Shown here: in pieces, positions 1 through 12,801 of the stretch
How the letters are laid out: each line of letters begins with the position of its first letter
Position numbering within the stretch: the first letter of the stretch is position 1
Source: Tethya wilhelma
Lineage: Eukaryota; Porifera; Demospongiae; Tethyida; Tethyidae
DNA length: 64,000 nt
Reading direction: 5' to 3'
Assembly: GCA_964030475.1 (NCBI GenBank)
Contig: CAXIPT010000002.1
Span: 18,237,543-18,301,542 of the forward strand
Program-made: the position numbers and the translations under genes
The notes under the pieces: generated by a model
Told to the model about the DNA's origin: nothing
Seen by the model: the letters and a program-made list of their open reading frames with translations, nothing else
Databases searched by the model: none

Positions 1-3000
1 GCACAGTCTGTCTCTCTTCCTTCCCAACCATAATGCTCTACAACCTATTGGGGGAAATCTGAAATGTACAATGTTTCTTCCCAACTTCAAATATTATCCA
101 GATAACGTGATCAAAATGCCCAATTGTATCGATTGTTTTTGCATCCGATGGGTGCCCTCACAAACATGTGGTGCACGTGTACAGGCCTTGTTTTTGTTCT
201 GTGGTGTTGCCATCCTTCTCAGTTTTGAATGGTGTTTCTCTTCCACTATTAACGGCTTATTTAATTATACAAACCATTGTTTCATATTTTAGGAATAATG
301 CAGTTTAGCAAGTAATGGTGCTGCCATGCTTCACTTTTCATTCGCTCCTTTAGTTTAAGTGATCTATGTTCATTTCCATTCATCATCTTTGCTTGTGCAA
401 TACTAGCATCCTACGGAGATCAAGTTACTGTTCATGAATAGTCAGGTATGTGATATCAAATCCCAAGACACTTTGAGAGAACAGTATTCACAGTTTATGT
501 GTCTATGTCTTTCTCCTAGACAACACACAGTTAGCTCACTCTCTCTACCCCATGCATTGGTAGGTGGGTCCTACTTGACCTCTGGTAGGCGGTGGTAAAA
601 CATTCAATTTCCCAATAGACTCTTTTTACATTGCTGGAGTCTGTTCCGTGTTGTTCCACGACAAATTGTTGACATTCCTTGAGCCACTGACTTCACGTAT
701 TTCACACACACACACACCACTGTTTACGTTTCATAACAAAAATTGGCCTCGCATTATTGTTTTCGTTTCATGAACTAATGGTCTGAGCAAATGGTGCATA
801 CACGTGCCCTGCGGTGTTTAAGTGTACACCTTTGAAGTTAGTGCTGTGCCTAATGTGTGACATGATGTGTTGCATGTTAGGGTGTAGTTAAACTACACCC
901 TGTCATATTTTGGCTGAATTGCTAAAGCTGTCAGCCACTATAAGCTACATTGTTTGTATCTCCTGCCCATCCATGTACTAATGGGTGGTAGCTGTTACAT
1001 TTTTCACCTTTTTACCTTGACAACCTTTTGGTGTATGATTACAATTGCTCATTATTTTAATACACTAAAGGTGATACATATCTTGGGACTAGCACAGGGA
1101 CAACACCTGGGCTTGTTTCGTGGCCTCTCTGATATTAATCATGCTTAGTTTCTGCATATACATGCACCGAGTTAGCATTCATGGACCAAATTCATGTGCT
1201 GAACAATGCACTTTGAGTATATTAATTTCCTTTTATCAACGTCATCATGCATTCCATTTTGTCTACTGACCACAGATGTAAACAACTCTGTGGTTTTATC
1301 CTAAAGACCTCTGTATGCGTGTGTGTTTGCTGTCAGGTGCATCTATGGAAACACACCTCTGTGTGTGTTATCAAACTTGAAGACGTTATGGAGTGTAGCA
1401 TTGTACTAGTTTAAGTTCCCTCTGCCTTATGGATGCTGGGGAAGGTTACAGAGTATGCATTCTCATAGTTCTAGGCAGTTTGTTGACCATGTTCTCCATA
1501 TTTAGTTGCAATTTGTAAGAGATAAGAGCTCCTTTCGTAGTTCTCCTATTAAGGTACATTTTGTAGCCTGGTTCTGCACTGCATGGCATGTGGCCTGTTT
1601 GTGTCCTACAAATTCTATAGGGGTGGAATGCATGCCAACTGCTTTCTGATAAAAAGTGGATTAAACATACACAAACTTAATTTCTCTACAACGGTTTAAG
1701 TGGGCAATGAGAGAAGGAACACGAGAAACATTTGAAGGGGACTTTTGGTCGTTGTTGAGACGATTATCATGCTCTTGAACAATCAAAGCGGTGCTTTTAT
1801 GAATAGAATAAAAGGAGTTGTATCACATTTCACCTGTAGTACCAGACTCAACCTTCAATGATACATTGAATTAACGATTGCCATAATATTTCATGCAATG
1901 CATTCTTAGACTACCAGTACCAGTATAGTGTGCAGTTGAGTATGTGTGTACACATGGACCCTGACATACATACGTCAACAGGACAACACCACTGGCCTTG
2001 TATGGAGCACTTTATTGGGTTTAATATGTAGCAAGTATGGCACTAGCTATACGTGTGATTCAGTTAGTCTGTGCATGCTTCATCGATTGCATTAACCCCC
2101 ACACACTCAAGGGATGAACACAGATGCTGCATAATCTTACATATGACGACATACATGAATGCATGTGTGCTTATGTAAATATGTTTATGTCGTGCCATGT
2201 GTCTGCAGTTATATTTAGCGTGTGCAGTATTAGTCTAAACTGTCCAAGAATTACTCCTAAGTTGATTATGTCGCTTTGATTGTTGTGTAATCGTAAAATG
2301 AAATGCATTTAGAAACCCTTAAATGGTGAAAGAATGACAACCCTCAACTGCTGGTACTTCTTCAAAGATTTCTCTCATCCTGTGGCATACTTCTGCCCTG
2401 CATGCTCTCATTACGCAGATACCTTTATTGTATAAGGACTCTTTCCGTCTTAGCACTCATACCTTATGGTGGAAACCTTAGTCCTCGTATGAAGAGAGAG
2501 AGAGAGAGAGCCCAACAAGTTATTCTAAGAATTATCTTGAGCATTGATCCGGCGCCTTTGTGCTTATTATGATCCTTTTAAAAAAGTTGGCCCTTGGAGT
2601 TTTCCTTAGCAACAGAAGGGTGTTTGTTTGCTTCTCCTGTAATTATTAGCCCTCGGCTATTGTGGCTAGTGATCTCATTGTGTTGTTGTGGTTTCATTTG
2701 ATGGGGTCACAGGTCATCCAAGGGAGAGAGAGGAGATCGTTCCATTGCAGTGAGCATCTCCCGTGGGTATTCTGTCTGATAGCTTGCATGTGCATGTGCA
2801 TGTGATATGGTCATCACATGTCCCATTGTTTCAGATGCCTTATCTCAGTGTGAGTAAACTGTCGTGAGCCATCTAGTGTATACTGGTGTACATATAAAGT
2901 CCGGCTCTACTAGGAAGGCTGCTGATGTGTCAGCCTTGCCCAATAGTTATTGTTGCTGATAATATTATGGTATAGATTAGCTTTATCACTGAAACTGATA

Positions 3001-3362
3001 AGCAAACATGTATAATGTAGTATAGTTGCATCTACTAATGCAGTACTTCCCCTGGGGGTAGTACTACTGGCAACAATGCCACATTGCAGCTACAGCACTG
3101 GTGGTTTGATACACAGGGTCCTGTGTGGTGTGTTGTTATTGTGTGGATGGATCAGCCCCCTGTACTGTGCTTGTCATTGCATGGTGTCATAGTGAGGTGT
3201 TTGTCTAAGGGGCTTATTTTCAATGTCAGCAATAACTACATGTATTGTTCAAATAGTCTATGGAGACATGTCAAATACACACACACACACACACACGCAC
3301 ACGCGCACGCACGCACACACGCACATGCACACCCACTAACACACACACACACACACACACAG
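1..3362. other. No confident gene; probable 5' part of the CFAP99 locus
   Basis: I see no convincing coding exon here. The first recognisable CFAP99 exon begins at 3363 in phase 0, so the exon(s) for roughly the first 70 residues should lie in this stretch or left of the window. A short GA run (about 2494-2510) and a (CA)n/(CG)-rich tract (about 3277-3361) are present, the latter running straight into the 3363 acceptor. Small ORFs here show no domain or codon pattern that I trust. Confidence 0.5.
3277..3361. repeat. (CA)n/(CG) microsatellite abutting an exon
   Basis: An imperfect CA-dinucleotide tract interrupted by CG and GC steps ends directly in the AG acceptor of the first recognised CFAP99 exon. 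The usual pyrimidine tract is replaced by alternating CA. Confidence 0.9.
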
Positions 3363-6032
3363 GTTGTAGTGGACGGTTACTATGCAAAGGAAGGGAAGTC
3401 GTGTTTACGAGCAGACTCCAATCTCTACTCAGGTAATCATGAGTACATCCAGTCATGTGCCTGTATCCGCATTCTCAATTACCATAGCACATTGTAGTGC
3501 ACTTCTCTGTAATGCAATTATCATAGCTTATGAGAACAAACACCCAAGAGTTCACTCATGTTACATAACCATGTTTTGTGTACCAACTAACTGCATGATG
3601 CATGCATGATGGATACATGTTGCTACATTATAACTGAAGCCTGTCATGCTGCTACCGACATGTGGGCTGTGTCAATTGGCCTAAGAAAGGAGGTAATTCT
3701 TCAAACATTGTCCACTCTGGCTTCACAGGGAATGTGAGAGGTCCACCTCACAAGGCTAGGTCAGCTAATCAACGCTTGTTTGTACACACTCTGATTTGTT
3801 GTGTTAAGTGTACGGTGTTCATTAGACGCTCTTCCAATGGCTCCATCCTGTCATAGATGAGATTCAACTGCTGGGAATGCAATTCACCGACAATAATTGA
3901 TAGCTCTGTCAATTAGAGTTCAGGTATCCATCCAGCGTGGGCACCTCTTGTAGGCTGAATCATAGACAAATTTAGTGATCTACGGATGAAATATCAATGC
4001 AGTGTGTGTTCTAAGAGATGGGGGAGAGAACCAAACCTTAATACCACAGCGCTCTCTTCCCATCCTATAGCCTAGTCTGTGTAAGAGCTGTGTATATGTG
4101 TAGCAGTTGTAAGCAGATGAGAGAGTGAGTGGTGTGAGGAGATTCTGTAGTGTTTCAACCACCTTGAACCCACACTGGGTTGTTCACTGGTGTGGGTCTG
4201 GTATGTAGGGAGGCTTTTGGTGGACTTTCATTTATAACTCATTTTACGCAACAACTAATGAAGATAGAGGTACTTGATACTGCTGATATGGTTGGTAAAT
4301 GGATTATGCCTTGTACACAAACAGCATACCAGTTTCTTGCAATTGTGAATAATGGTTGTTGCCTTTATGAAGTTCTGCATAATATTATGCATCAACATAC
4401 AGAGTAGTTATAAGTTTGTTGTCATTTGCAGTTCTATCAATCAACTTTTAGTCCTAATGTGGGGGTATTCTGCTGTTGGCAATGTTTAGATAATTAATGG
4501 AAGTGGCAAAATTGAAAGTTTCTTTTCTATGTTTTTACTCCTCTATTGATACAATAATATACTGTTACACTTTACGGGAATGTGATGAAATCTTGAAATC
4601 TTGTGAAATGTTGCCTTAATATGTCCGACTTTCAAGGTCATCTATTCTGGGAAAGTGTGTGTCTTGTTAAATTAAAGAATGGCAATCTCTTAATTGGCAT
4701 AACGAGATGGCATGGAGACGAATTGTTGTAAGAGCAGCTGAAAATCTTGAGCGTTACACGTGGTTATTATCGAGGCATTGTTGAGTTTGACAACACTGAA
4801 TCCATCATCTCAATTGCTCATTACTTTTGAAAAGGATCTATAATTGGTGTTAGGCCATTAAACTACTTAGCAGCATGTGGTCTCCAATTTTCTAATGGTG
4901 GTTGGTCAATTGATTGGCTATGTGTATGTGTAAAGGTGCAGCATCAAAGTCCTAGTAATGTTGAACTTTATAGTTTATAGGAAGTGTCACATTCTTTTTG
5001 AAATTAGCTGTTTTGAAGTGAGCACCTCTGTCCTTGGCTGATGCCCTCTATCCTAGTGGGAATGTTGTTCCAGTTCAACCTGTGTGGCATGCCATGAGCT
5101 GCTATGCTAGGAGTTCTTTTGCCATACACAGTGATGACTAAAAAGGTTAGAATGCGATTGATGTTTGGGAACCTTACACCTTATCCCCCAGTCTGTCCAT
5201 TATTCCTCCATGTTTACAGTTGTGTACACTCCTCTAGTGGACCTATATAGAGTGAACTGTGTGCATATACCTATAATGATATGCAGTGGGACTGGTAAGC
5301 TGAGAAAAATTAGACCAGTAAACATCATCAACAATTGTGGTCAAATCACTAATAGGCCAGAAGAGGGTGTGTGTCAGTGACTGGTGGTGGGAGGGTGTCT
5401 TACATCCCAGAATAATGTGGTTAGCTTCTCTCACTGGTATCTGATTGATAGCTAACCATGAGTCTGTGCATCAGTGTCTCTCTCCATTATGACATTGCTC
5501 ACTGTCAGGTTTAGCATTGGTATAATGCTAATGCAATGTTTAATAGAGTCTTTAGCATTTCATGTCAGGATGGGTGTGTGCTGGTGACTGATTCAGCTAA
5601 AATAGAAAAGGGGGTGGATTTCTATGTAAGTTTCTATTGATGACATTCAGCATGGTGTCCCGGATGCGCTTTATAATGATATTAATTTCTCGAGTGTAAT
5701 ACAATCCCCAGGACAAAACAAATTTACAGCAGTGAATATCTCTGTTTCTCATCCAACAATGTCTATGTGGTTGTTTCAAACTCTGGGTTCATTGCTTAAA
5801 ACATTAAAATGATAAGATCTAAGATATAGATGTAAGTGGTTGGACAGATCAGGTTCATCATCCTAGTATGCCTATTGTGTGTGTATGGCACATGGCAAGT
5901 ATGTGTATGCATCACATGTGCACTCATCTTGTTAATTTACCAGTAGCCCTCCCCTAGTGTGGTTTGTGCTCATTGTGCCATTTACTTCCACTTGTTAATG
6001 GTGATGCTTGTTCACACCTGCTGTACACACAC

Positions 6033-6063
<31 letters not shown>

Positions 6064-9000
6064 GTACTGGCCTACATTGTGATGTTCAGACTGGAAGAGC
6101 TGGGTATGGGTCACTTCAAGAGGTTTGTCAACACTCAACACTTGGGCAAGATGCACAGGGTAAGATCTCACAACAGAGAGTGATCTTTCTCTTCTAAGAG
6201 AACCCTTCATGCGCTGCAGGAATGGTTTAAACTCAGTATTCCTGATTGTATTGTTAGGCATACTAGTACTAATTTCATTTATTGTGTTTGTGTGTTTGTG
6301 TAGTTCCTAAACTTCATCTACGATGAGAACAATCTAAGGGGGTGGATACACGATGAGGTATGTCATTGTTCTCTGCTAATTTGCTTCATACATGACTTCT
6401 ATTTCGGTTATAATTATCTCTTCCCTTTGTGTTTGTAGTGGTGTAGGGTCTACGACAAGAGCTTTGTGGAAACGAGACTTATGTCTCCTATGCTCAGGTG
6501 GGCTACTGCTCCCCATTATGGTGCTTTCTTGTGGTTCTGTTTCAAAATGGTTGTTGTGTTTATGTAACATAAGTAATGCTACAGAATTCCCTGATTCTTT
6601 CGATTGTGTGTGTTCTATAGTCCATAGTTTCCTCTATAGTTTGTTTGCATGTTGTGTCTTGTGCATATTATAATGATAATGTGTGCTGCTTCTGAAAAAT
6701 CTCCATGGTTCATTGAGCTTGGTGGGCAGATTCAAATTTCAAACCTCTTGGTTTTTGAGGTTTGTGTTGTGTACACAGAACACCCCATTCTCTCTCAAGA
6801 TTAGACCACTTCCAATGTAGGCAGATAATGTTACACCCCATTGATAAACCTGTCAACAGCATGCAAAGGCATTCCATGGAACAGGACTGCATCAAAAAGT
6901 CATTTTTACTGGTGCATGGTCAAGTACACTTGTAGACTTGTATATGTACATGTGCAAGACATATTATGTGGGTCAAGGGTTAATTACATCACCAACCTTT
7001 GTGAAATGGAGCTTGTGGAGTCATGGAGTTTTGTGAGGAGTGGGTGAGAGTGTGTGTATCAGGGGTGAGTACATGCGTGATGTTGTTTTCTGGCTAGAGA
7101 AACTTTGACCCTTTTTTCTCGCAGTGTTGGCTTTAATTTTGTATCCATCAGCAATAAAGATTTATTCTATTGCATGGTGCAGGTTTGATGTTGAAATGAA
7201 GGACTATCTACAGCAATTGGAGGACAAGCTAGCAAACAGAGCTCAGAAACAGAGAGACAGCAAACCAGTCACTGGTATGTATGTATGTATGTATGTGCAC
7301 GAAGGCACCCTGTTGAATGCTTCCGTTAAAGGGTTTGTTTGTTTGTATCATATCAATGTTTTAATTGGTCTTTTATTGGAGAATTTAATCTCACTATCAT
7401 GTAAGGACATGTAACACTACCCATCTTCCTTATAGATTTATCTCAAGGTTTAATCAATGGGTATAAACCTCATTGCCCCTGTTATTATCATCAATCACTT
7501 ATGGTTTCACCATTACAGAAACTAAACCATTCAACCTGACCAAGCCAAGACCTAGAAGTGTACCCACACCAGAGAAAGTGAGCCTCCAACATCATGGTTG
7601 GAGAAAGAGAAACGTTTTTACTTTTGCCTTCCTGTTTGTTGTTCACAGATTCCCAAGCTACAAGCATTCAGAGCAGTGAGTTACACACACACACACATAC
7701 ACACACACACACACACACACAAACAATGTATGCATACATTAATAATTATTGGCGTTAATTGACGTGGATAAAATTGGTGTATGCAATTACCGGTACATGA
7801 GAACTGGCTTATTGCTAGAGCATTTCGATCATTTTATGTGACAAATCACCAATCAGTAGCCCATCATTTGATAGGTATCCCACAATAGGAGTTATAGTTA
7901 GCACTACAGTGATCATTTGGTTGTGTTTGAAAGTGAACTGACTGTATTTAAGGTTTGTGTACTGCAAACATGTATCCATTGCTGTAATTATTCACATGTA
8001 CATTCATGTGCACACCCAGCACTTAACCTTTAACGACAGGCTTAATGGTGACTTATAAGTAGTTAGATCCATTCTCTCATAGTTGGTGATTAAAACGAGA
8101 CTATCATTACTATTATTATACTGTAATCCCTGTATTAGTTTTGTGTGGGAGAGAACCTGAGTGCCATTCCTAGACAGTATTAGTGTCGCCACCCACTTTC
8201 ACCGTAGCTCTTTTTAGAAACAAGTGTATAAACTTTCATCATTGATAAACTAACACTATAGCTCCTCATTACACCCATCATTGAGTTTCCATATACTACG
8301 CCCTTCTTTCTTTACTAACAATTATAATTTTTGATGTGGCTGATTGAGCTAAGCAGTGCTGATCGCACTTAACACTTAAATATGGCTGATTGTTTCATTC
8401 TCTTATGAAGCATGTGTCTCCATGTACCACGCATAGTTGAGCTCAATGGTATTCAATGGACTTGTTACATTGCATGTACTCTTGATTGCATGCATGTAGC
8501 TACACACATGGTGTGTGTACTTATGTGCTTGTAGTTTGTACTCGTAAGTGCATTATGGATGTGAATTAAGCGATCGAAGGGAACAGATAAAGATACAATG
8601 TCGATTGTCTCTTGTACAATATATTTACTTGTCCCATAGATTCTTTGATATGGCTGTGTGCATGATGTGATCATCGGTCACCTGTTTCATTATGTGTGTA
8701 TGTCTGTGTTGATGTGAACAATGTTAAGAATGGTCCTATTCTCTTTAGGTTCCCAAGTCCACGTACAGTAGGCCCAATGAGGAACAACAGCTGGCTAAGG
8801 CATTCCACCAAAACAGAAAGAGAGCAGAGGTACACTCATTAGCAAATGTCTGTTGCATATTGCAACAAATATTTGCAATGCTCTTGAATTTGTACATTTA
8901 TGGACATAACTACTACTGTTTAAAGATATTGTAGTGTATGTTTTTGACGACCACTTACCGCATTGCTTGCTGCATTCCCACAGGATGTCTTACAAGAAGC

Positions 9001-12000
9001 AAACAAGCTTCAAATCTCCTGTGCCACTACTGAGAAGTCAGAAAAGACCAAGGTACTCATCATTGTTGCTGTACTACCATTGATGCACTGTGTAAACATT
9101 CTTATTATTAGCCTTGTACCCAGACTCTCCTCTAATCTTTCACCATTGTGTAAGGAGAGAGCCTGTGTGCAAAGCTAATTATTATGGTATCTTTGTCATT
9201 ATTGTGTAGAGAAAGATGGAGGACATTATTGCTGAGAGAGAGGAACGGTACATTTCAATAGTAATTCTTGAAATTTCATTTAAAGTTTCATCTCTTGTTT
9301 GATTTGCAGACTGCAACATGCTCCTATCAAACCCACTCCAGTACCTTCATCCATGGTAACCAGAAAAATGATGTAGTGTGACATAATATGTAATATGTGT
9401 GTGCATTTTGTGATTTAACAGAAAGAGAGTCGTCCAATCAAGCTAAATGCTACTGCCATCTTGAGAGAAGGGGCCAGGGTTCAAAGACATGAGGAAGAAG
9501 AGGAGAAGAGGTATGTATTCAATTGTGCTACGAGGGAGTGTGTACGTTTGAGAAAAAGTTGTTTCTCTTTAGGTTGGCCAGTCTAGAGGCGGGTCAGAGT
9601 GATGGTTCAGAGTACATCAAATGGCAGGAGGAGATGAGACAAAAGGAGGCTGCAGAAAAACTGGCTGAGATTGAGCAGAAACATTTGGTATGGCAAGTTG
9701 ATTGTGTTTGTAGTAGAGCATCAATCATAAATTGCAAGTTTGTATATAATGACATTTACTTGCTTGTTTGCTTGCTAGTAAGTCATGTTTTTTTGTTTTT
9801 TTTTAATCATTTCTCTTCCTGCAGAAAGGTCAGTTGATCTACGAAGAGGCCATTATTGCCAGACAGACCCACATCAATGAGAACAGGGAGCGTGTTCAAC
9901 TGGCCAAGGAGGAATCAGAAGTTCTCATGAGACACTATTTTGCCCAGAGAGAAGAGGAGCAGAGAGAAATGAGAAGACTGGTGGAGGCCACAATGGCTAG
10001 CCATCAGTCCACCAAAGATTCACGACAGAAACTGCAACTCATGAAGCAAAAGATTGGTATGGCAACAGCTATAATATGGAAAGGGGTCGTTAAACTCATA
10101 AACTTCATCTACTCCTATTTCAGTTCAACAAGTGGCTAAGGAGAGTCAGGAACTAATGGCTCGAGCTCTTGAGGAAGTACGTTCAACCGTGATATTAGTT
10201 GTTGATGGTAGTTAATGATTGTTGTGTTGTGTGATTAGGCTGAAGCAGAAATGCGACGTAAAGCAGAGCTGATTCAGCAAATCAGAGCTATGGAAAGTGT
10301 CCCGATAATCAAGACTAAGTTTGTTGACTTAACTACAACTTCTGGCTCTGGGTTATTGGCTGAGATGTCAGTTGTGGAGGTAGGTTAAGAGAGTATCAAG
10401 TAACTTATGATTGAGCTAGTACTTCAACACAGTAATAGTTACAGGTTAATCATGCATGGTGTACCTGTAGTAAACAAGTAATGAAATTAATAACCTCAAC
10501 AACTTTCAGGTTATTCCCCTGGGGATTCCCCTCTTATTGGTTCATACCAGGTACACACCCCACCTGACTTTATAGCCAGTCTAATCTAGTGAAATCAGTG
10601 AATAGTATATATAGCCTAAAAGGATTGTGAACTGCACTGTTATGCTTGTGGAAGACTAAATGCTGTTGAAAATGGAAACCAATGGGACTGATTCAATTGT
10701 TATTACTGCACTTTCTGAAGTCAATCTCCTCAATTTAATCTTCTCCTTGAGCTACTTTTGTCTCTTTGCTGTCCTGACACTCTTCAAGTTCGAGGTGATG
10801 TTTCGCAATGGTGTTCTACTAGTGGCAATGCTTGGCCTGTTGTTTCCTCTCCTCTATCTTCTACCCTACTTGTTCATTGTATGGAGAGTCTTTGTGGGAA
10901 TGAATGTGGCTACAGATCAAAAGTTGTTCATTGCAAGACGTAAGGGAACCAAATCGAACAGCTCAACTGAACATGACGATATGGACAAAGCTGACTTCTC
11001 TGGATCTGCTACTACTAACCATTGGGCAGTTGTCATACAAGATGGAGATGCTTACATTATTGCACATGCAGTTGGACGTGTTATTTGGGGTAAAGGAGAA
11101 CCAAAACATTTTGTGAACATGAGAGATGATCAGCTCAACAACTACCAGCTCCACCATGTTGGTTTTGTGACCAGGAAACAACGAGAGAGAAAGAAAGTGG
11201 AGATAGTTGAAAAAGAGCCTATGGTGTCAGGAAACTCTTGCCAAGAGTTTGCAGTCGATATGGCCTTCCAGATATCCAGTTCTCGTACCTATACATTTGT
11301 GAAGATTATGGCTCTTCCGAGAATTCGTAACACCCTCTTTTATGTCATCATTGCATTGTCCACTCTCCTCACAATACTAGGGTACCCATATGCTCGACTC
11401 CTGAACCCACTAATCGTGACAAACCTGTTTGTAGCCTGGGAACTCTCACGTATTGGTATTCATAATGAGTCGACTCAAGGAAGCTACCTGGCTGTGATAA
11501 GAGCATACGTTCGATATCCTACTAGAGGCAACTTTTTCGTTCTCCTGATGCTTTCGATGTTTTTTGTTTATATCTATCGACGACTAGGACTTGAGGATTG
11601 TATTGCCATAGCAACTGTGTTGATTGTAGTGATTTGGCTTACTAACAAGTCAATTTGAACTTGAAAAAAGAAGTTAATTGATGTGTTGACTCTGAGCATG
11701 CATAATCATCATTAAAAAATTTGAAAAAATTATTCATGTTTATTTACGTTGAAGCGGGCTGAGTACTACTGTAGCTTAGTGAACACTCCATGGTACTATT
11801 AAATTTCAATGTTAAATGATATTGTGCTCACTAAAATTATTAATGATTTCACTGTTTTACTATACAGCTCCGAGAGCGGCTGAGTCTGATGAAGATCGCT
11901 GAAGCTGAAGAAGAAGAGAAGAAACGAAAGGAGATCATTGCATCCAAGCAGGTCTAATAGTAGTAAATCAATCTCTACAGTAGATCTCTTTTGAGCATTG

Positions 12001-12586
12001 TTGCTGTTGTTGTAGGCTAAAGAACAATTGCTGAGTGATACTCGTGACAACATATCACGGTTCAAAGCTGAGCAAAACAAACAAGCTGCAATAAAGTAAG
12101 GAGTTTCAGTGTGCAAATTATTGTGTTATGACTGTATAAATTATGCTTGTGATGATATATAGGCAAGAACAGCAGAAGCAAGCATTTAAGAAGCACCAAG
12201 ACCACATCAAGGATAGAAAACTCACTGACTTGCAAGAGAAGTTGGAAGCTAAGAGAAGAGGTGAGGATTCGTAAAAGTTGGCCCTAGCTCTTGATTGGGG
12301 ATGCTAGATAAGTAGACCAAAATTATTGGCTATCCATGAAATCTTGTTTTTGTACAGAACGTGAGCGGCTCAAGCAGTCAGCACCTAGTATTACATCATC
12401 AAGAGCTAGATCTACTTCTAATAAGTCTAAGCAATCAGCTAAGAACTCTTCACGGCTGTCCTCAGCACCTGCTGTTGATACTTTACTGAGGTATGTCAGC
12501 TCTTTCTGTTGAGAACTCTTAGAGAACACAGTAATAATTATTGCTTTTATTCCTGTAGGACTGCACAAGAAAGTACTGCATCTTAG
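3363..12586 (+). CDS. CFAP99: CFAP99-like cilia- and flagella-associated protein (5' incomplete)
   Basis: Exons: 3363-3432, 6065-6159, 6304-6357, 6439-6497, 7183-7274, 7519-7577, 7649-7675, 8749-8829, 8984-9052, 9210-9247, 9310-9355, 9422-9510, 9573-9687, 9825-10056, 10124-10176, 10239-10379, 11868-11951, 12016-12095, 12163-12260, 12358-12490, 12559-12586. All phases agree and give 580 residues to a TAG stop; roughly the first 70 residues are not found. The N-terminal globular part reads VVVDGYYAKEGKSCLRADSN, then a LEELG..HF.RFV helix, FLNFIYDENNLRGWIHDEW and LMSPMLR, a pattern I associate with CFAP99. A linker with FNLTKPRPRSVPTPEK follows, then about 350 residues of Glu/Lys/Arg-rich coiled coil. 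CFAP99 is an axonemal protein of motile cilia; its exact role is not deducible here. The intron at 10380-11867 hosts another gene. Two acceptors (3363, 6065) sit at the end of (CA)n tracts. The family call is from memory of the human protein. Confidence 0.8.
6026..6064. repeat. (CA)n microsatellite ending in a splice acceptor
   Basis: A near-perfect CA run whose last AG is the acceptor of the exon at 6065. It is the second case in this gene. Confidence 0.9.
7682..7723. repeat. (CA)n microsatellite just after a splice donor
   Basis: An imperfect CA run starting about six bases after the GTGAG donor of the 27-bp CFAP99 exon 7649-7675. Confidence 0.9.
9113..9178. repeat. Short palindromic MITE-like repeat
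   Basis: The stretch begins GCCTTGTACCCAGACTCTCC and ends with a roughly inverted GGAGAGAGCCTGTGTGCAAAGC. A second copy with the same termini lies at 60719-60786. The two copies share ends but differ in the middle, as expected for a very small non-autonomous element. It sits in a CFAP99 intron. Confidence 0.55.
10660..11658 (+). CDS. Nested single-exon multi-pass membrane protein with LRAT/NlpC-P60-like H-H-C core
   Basis: This 332-residue ORF lies wholly inside a CFAP99 intron, on the same strand, with no introns of its own. Two hydrophobic segments come first (about residues 24-46 and 49-76). A soluble region of about 150 residues follows, then about four more hydrophobic segments (about 226-247, 250-265, 288-305, 311-330). 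The soluble region carries TNHWAVVIQDGDAYIIAHAVG and later GNSCQEFAVDMA. The candidate triad His121, His136, Cys194 occurs in the order seen in circularly permuted papain-like folds of the LRAT/HRASLS group (HW/HY...H...NCEHF). I infer a membrane-anchored acyltransferase or thiol hydrolase fold; the substrate is unknown. It is not an obvious transposon protein. Intronless structure suggests retroposition or an intron-poor lineage-specific family. The fold call is tentative, but the ORF itself is strong. Confidence 0.75.
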   Translation: MLLKMETNGTDSIVITALSEVNLLNLIFSLSYFCLFAVLTLFKFEVMFRNGVLLVAMLGLLFPLLYLLPYLFIVWRVFVGMNVATDQKLFIARRKGTKSNSSTEHDDMDKADFSGSATTNHWAVVIQDGDAYIIAHAVGRVIWGKGEPKHFVNMRDDQLNNYQLHHVGFVTRKQRERKKVEIVEKEPMVSGNSCQEFAVDMAFQISSSRTYTFVKIMALPRIRNTLFYVIIALSTLLTILGYPYARLLNPLIVTNLFVAWELSRIGIHNESTQGSYLAVIRAYVRYPTRGNFFVLLMLSMFFVYIYRRLGLEDCIAIATVLIVVIWLTNKSI

Positions 12587-12745
12587 TTCACGAAGACATA
12601 TTATTGTTAAGATAATTATTCCATCATCAGTTTTTTTATTCCATGAGTGTACATGATCTTATGCTGTTGAATATTCGAATTTACCGCTCATAAGCAAATT
12701 AATCACGTGCGCATGCAGATAGCCTTTGGGGGTTAATTTTCGCTT

Positions 12746-12761
12746 GGTAGCTATAGCAACC
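12746..12761. promoter_or_regulatory. Candidate RFX X-box upstream of SPAG17
   Basis: The bases GGTAGCTATAGCAACC form an imperfect palindrome of two RFX half-sites (GTTGCTAT on the minus strand, ATAGCAAC on the plus strand). The site ends 40 bp before the SPAG17 ATG, in the 215-bp gap after CFAP99. RFX factors bind such X-boxes close to ciliary gene starts in animals. The match is approximate to GTTGCCATGGCAAC. Confidence 0.55.
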
Positions 12762-12801
12762 ACAATAGAAGCGCGTTCATGAAGGAGGCTACAACAGCAG
12801 C

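Noticed and set aside
2700..2760. Missing CFAP99 N-terminal exon
   Set aside because: A CAG...GTGAGC bounded frame exists, but its residues do not resemble the CFAP99 N-terminus as I remember it.
3271..3497. ORFs rich in HTHTHT or VCVCVC
   Set aside because: They are translations of the CA/GT microsatellite; only the part after the 3363 acceptor is coding, in the CFAP99 frame.
10510..10550. Possible extra CFAP99 exon between CAG and GTACAC
   Set aside because: It would end in phase 2 and force a stop in the next exon; joining 10379 directly to 11868 keeps a conserved frame.
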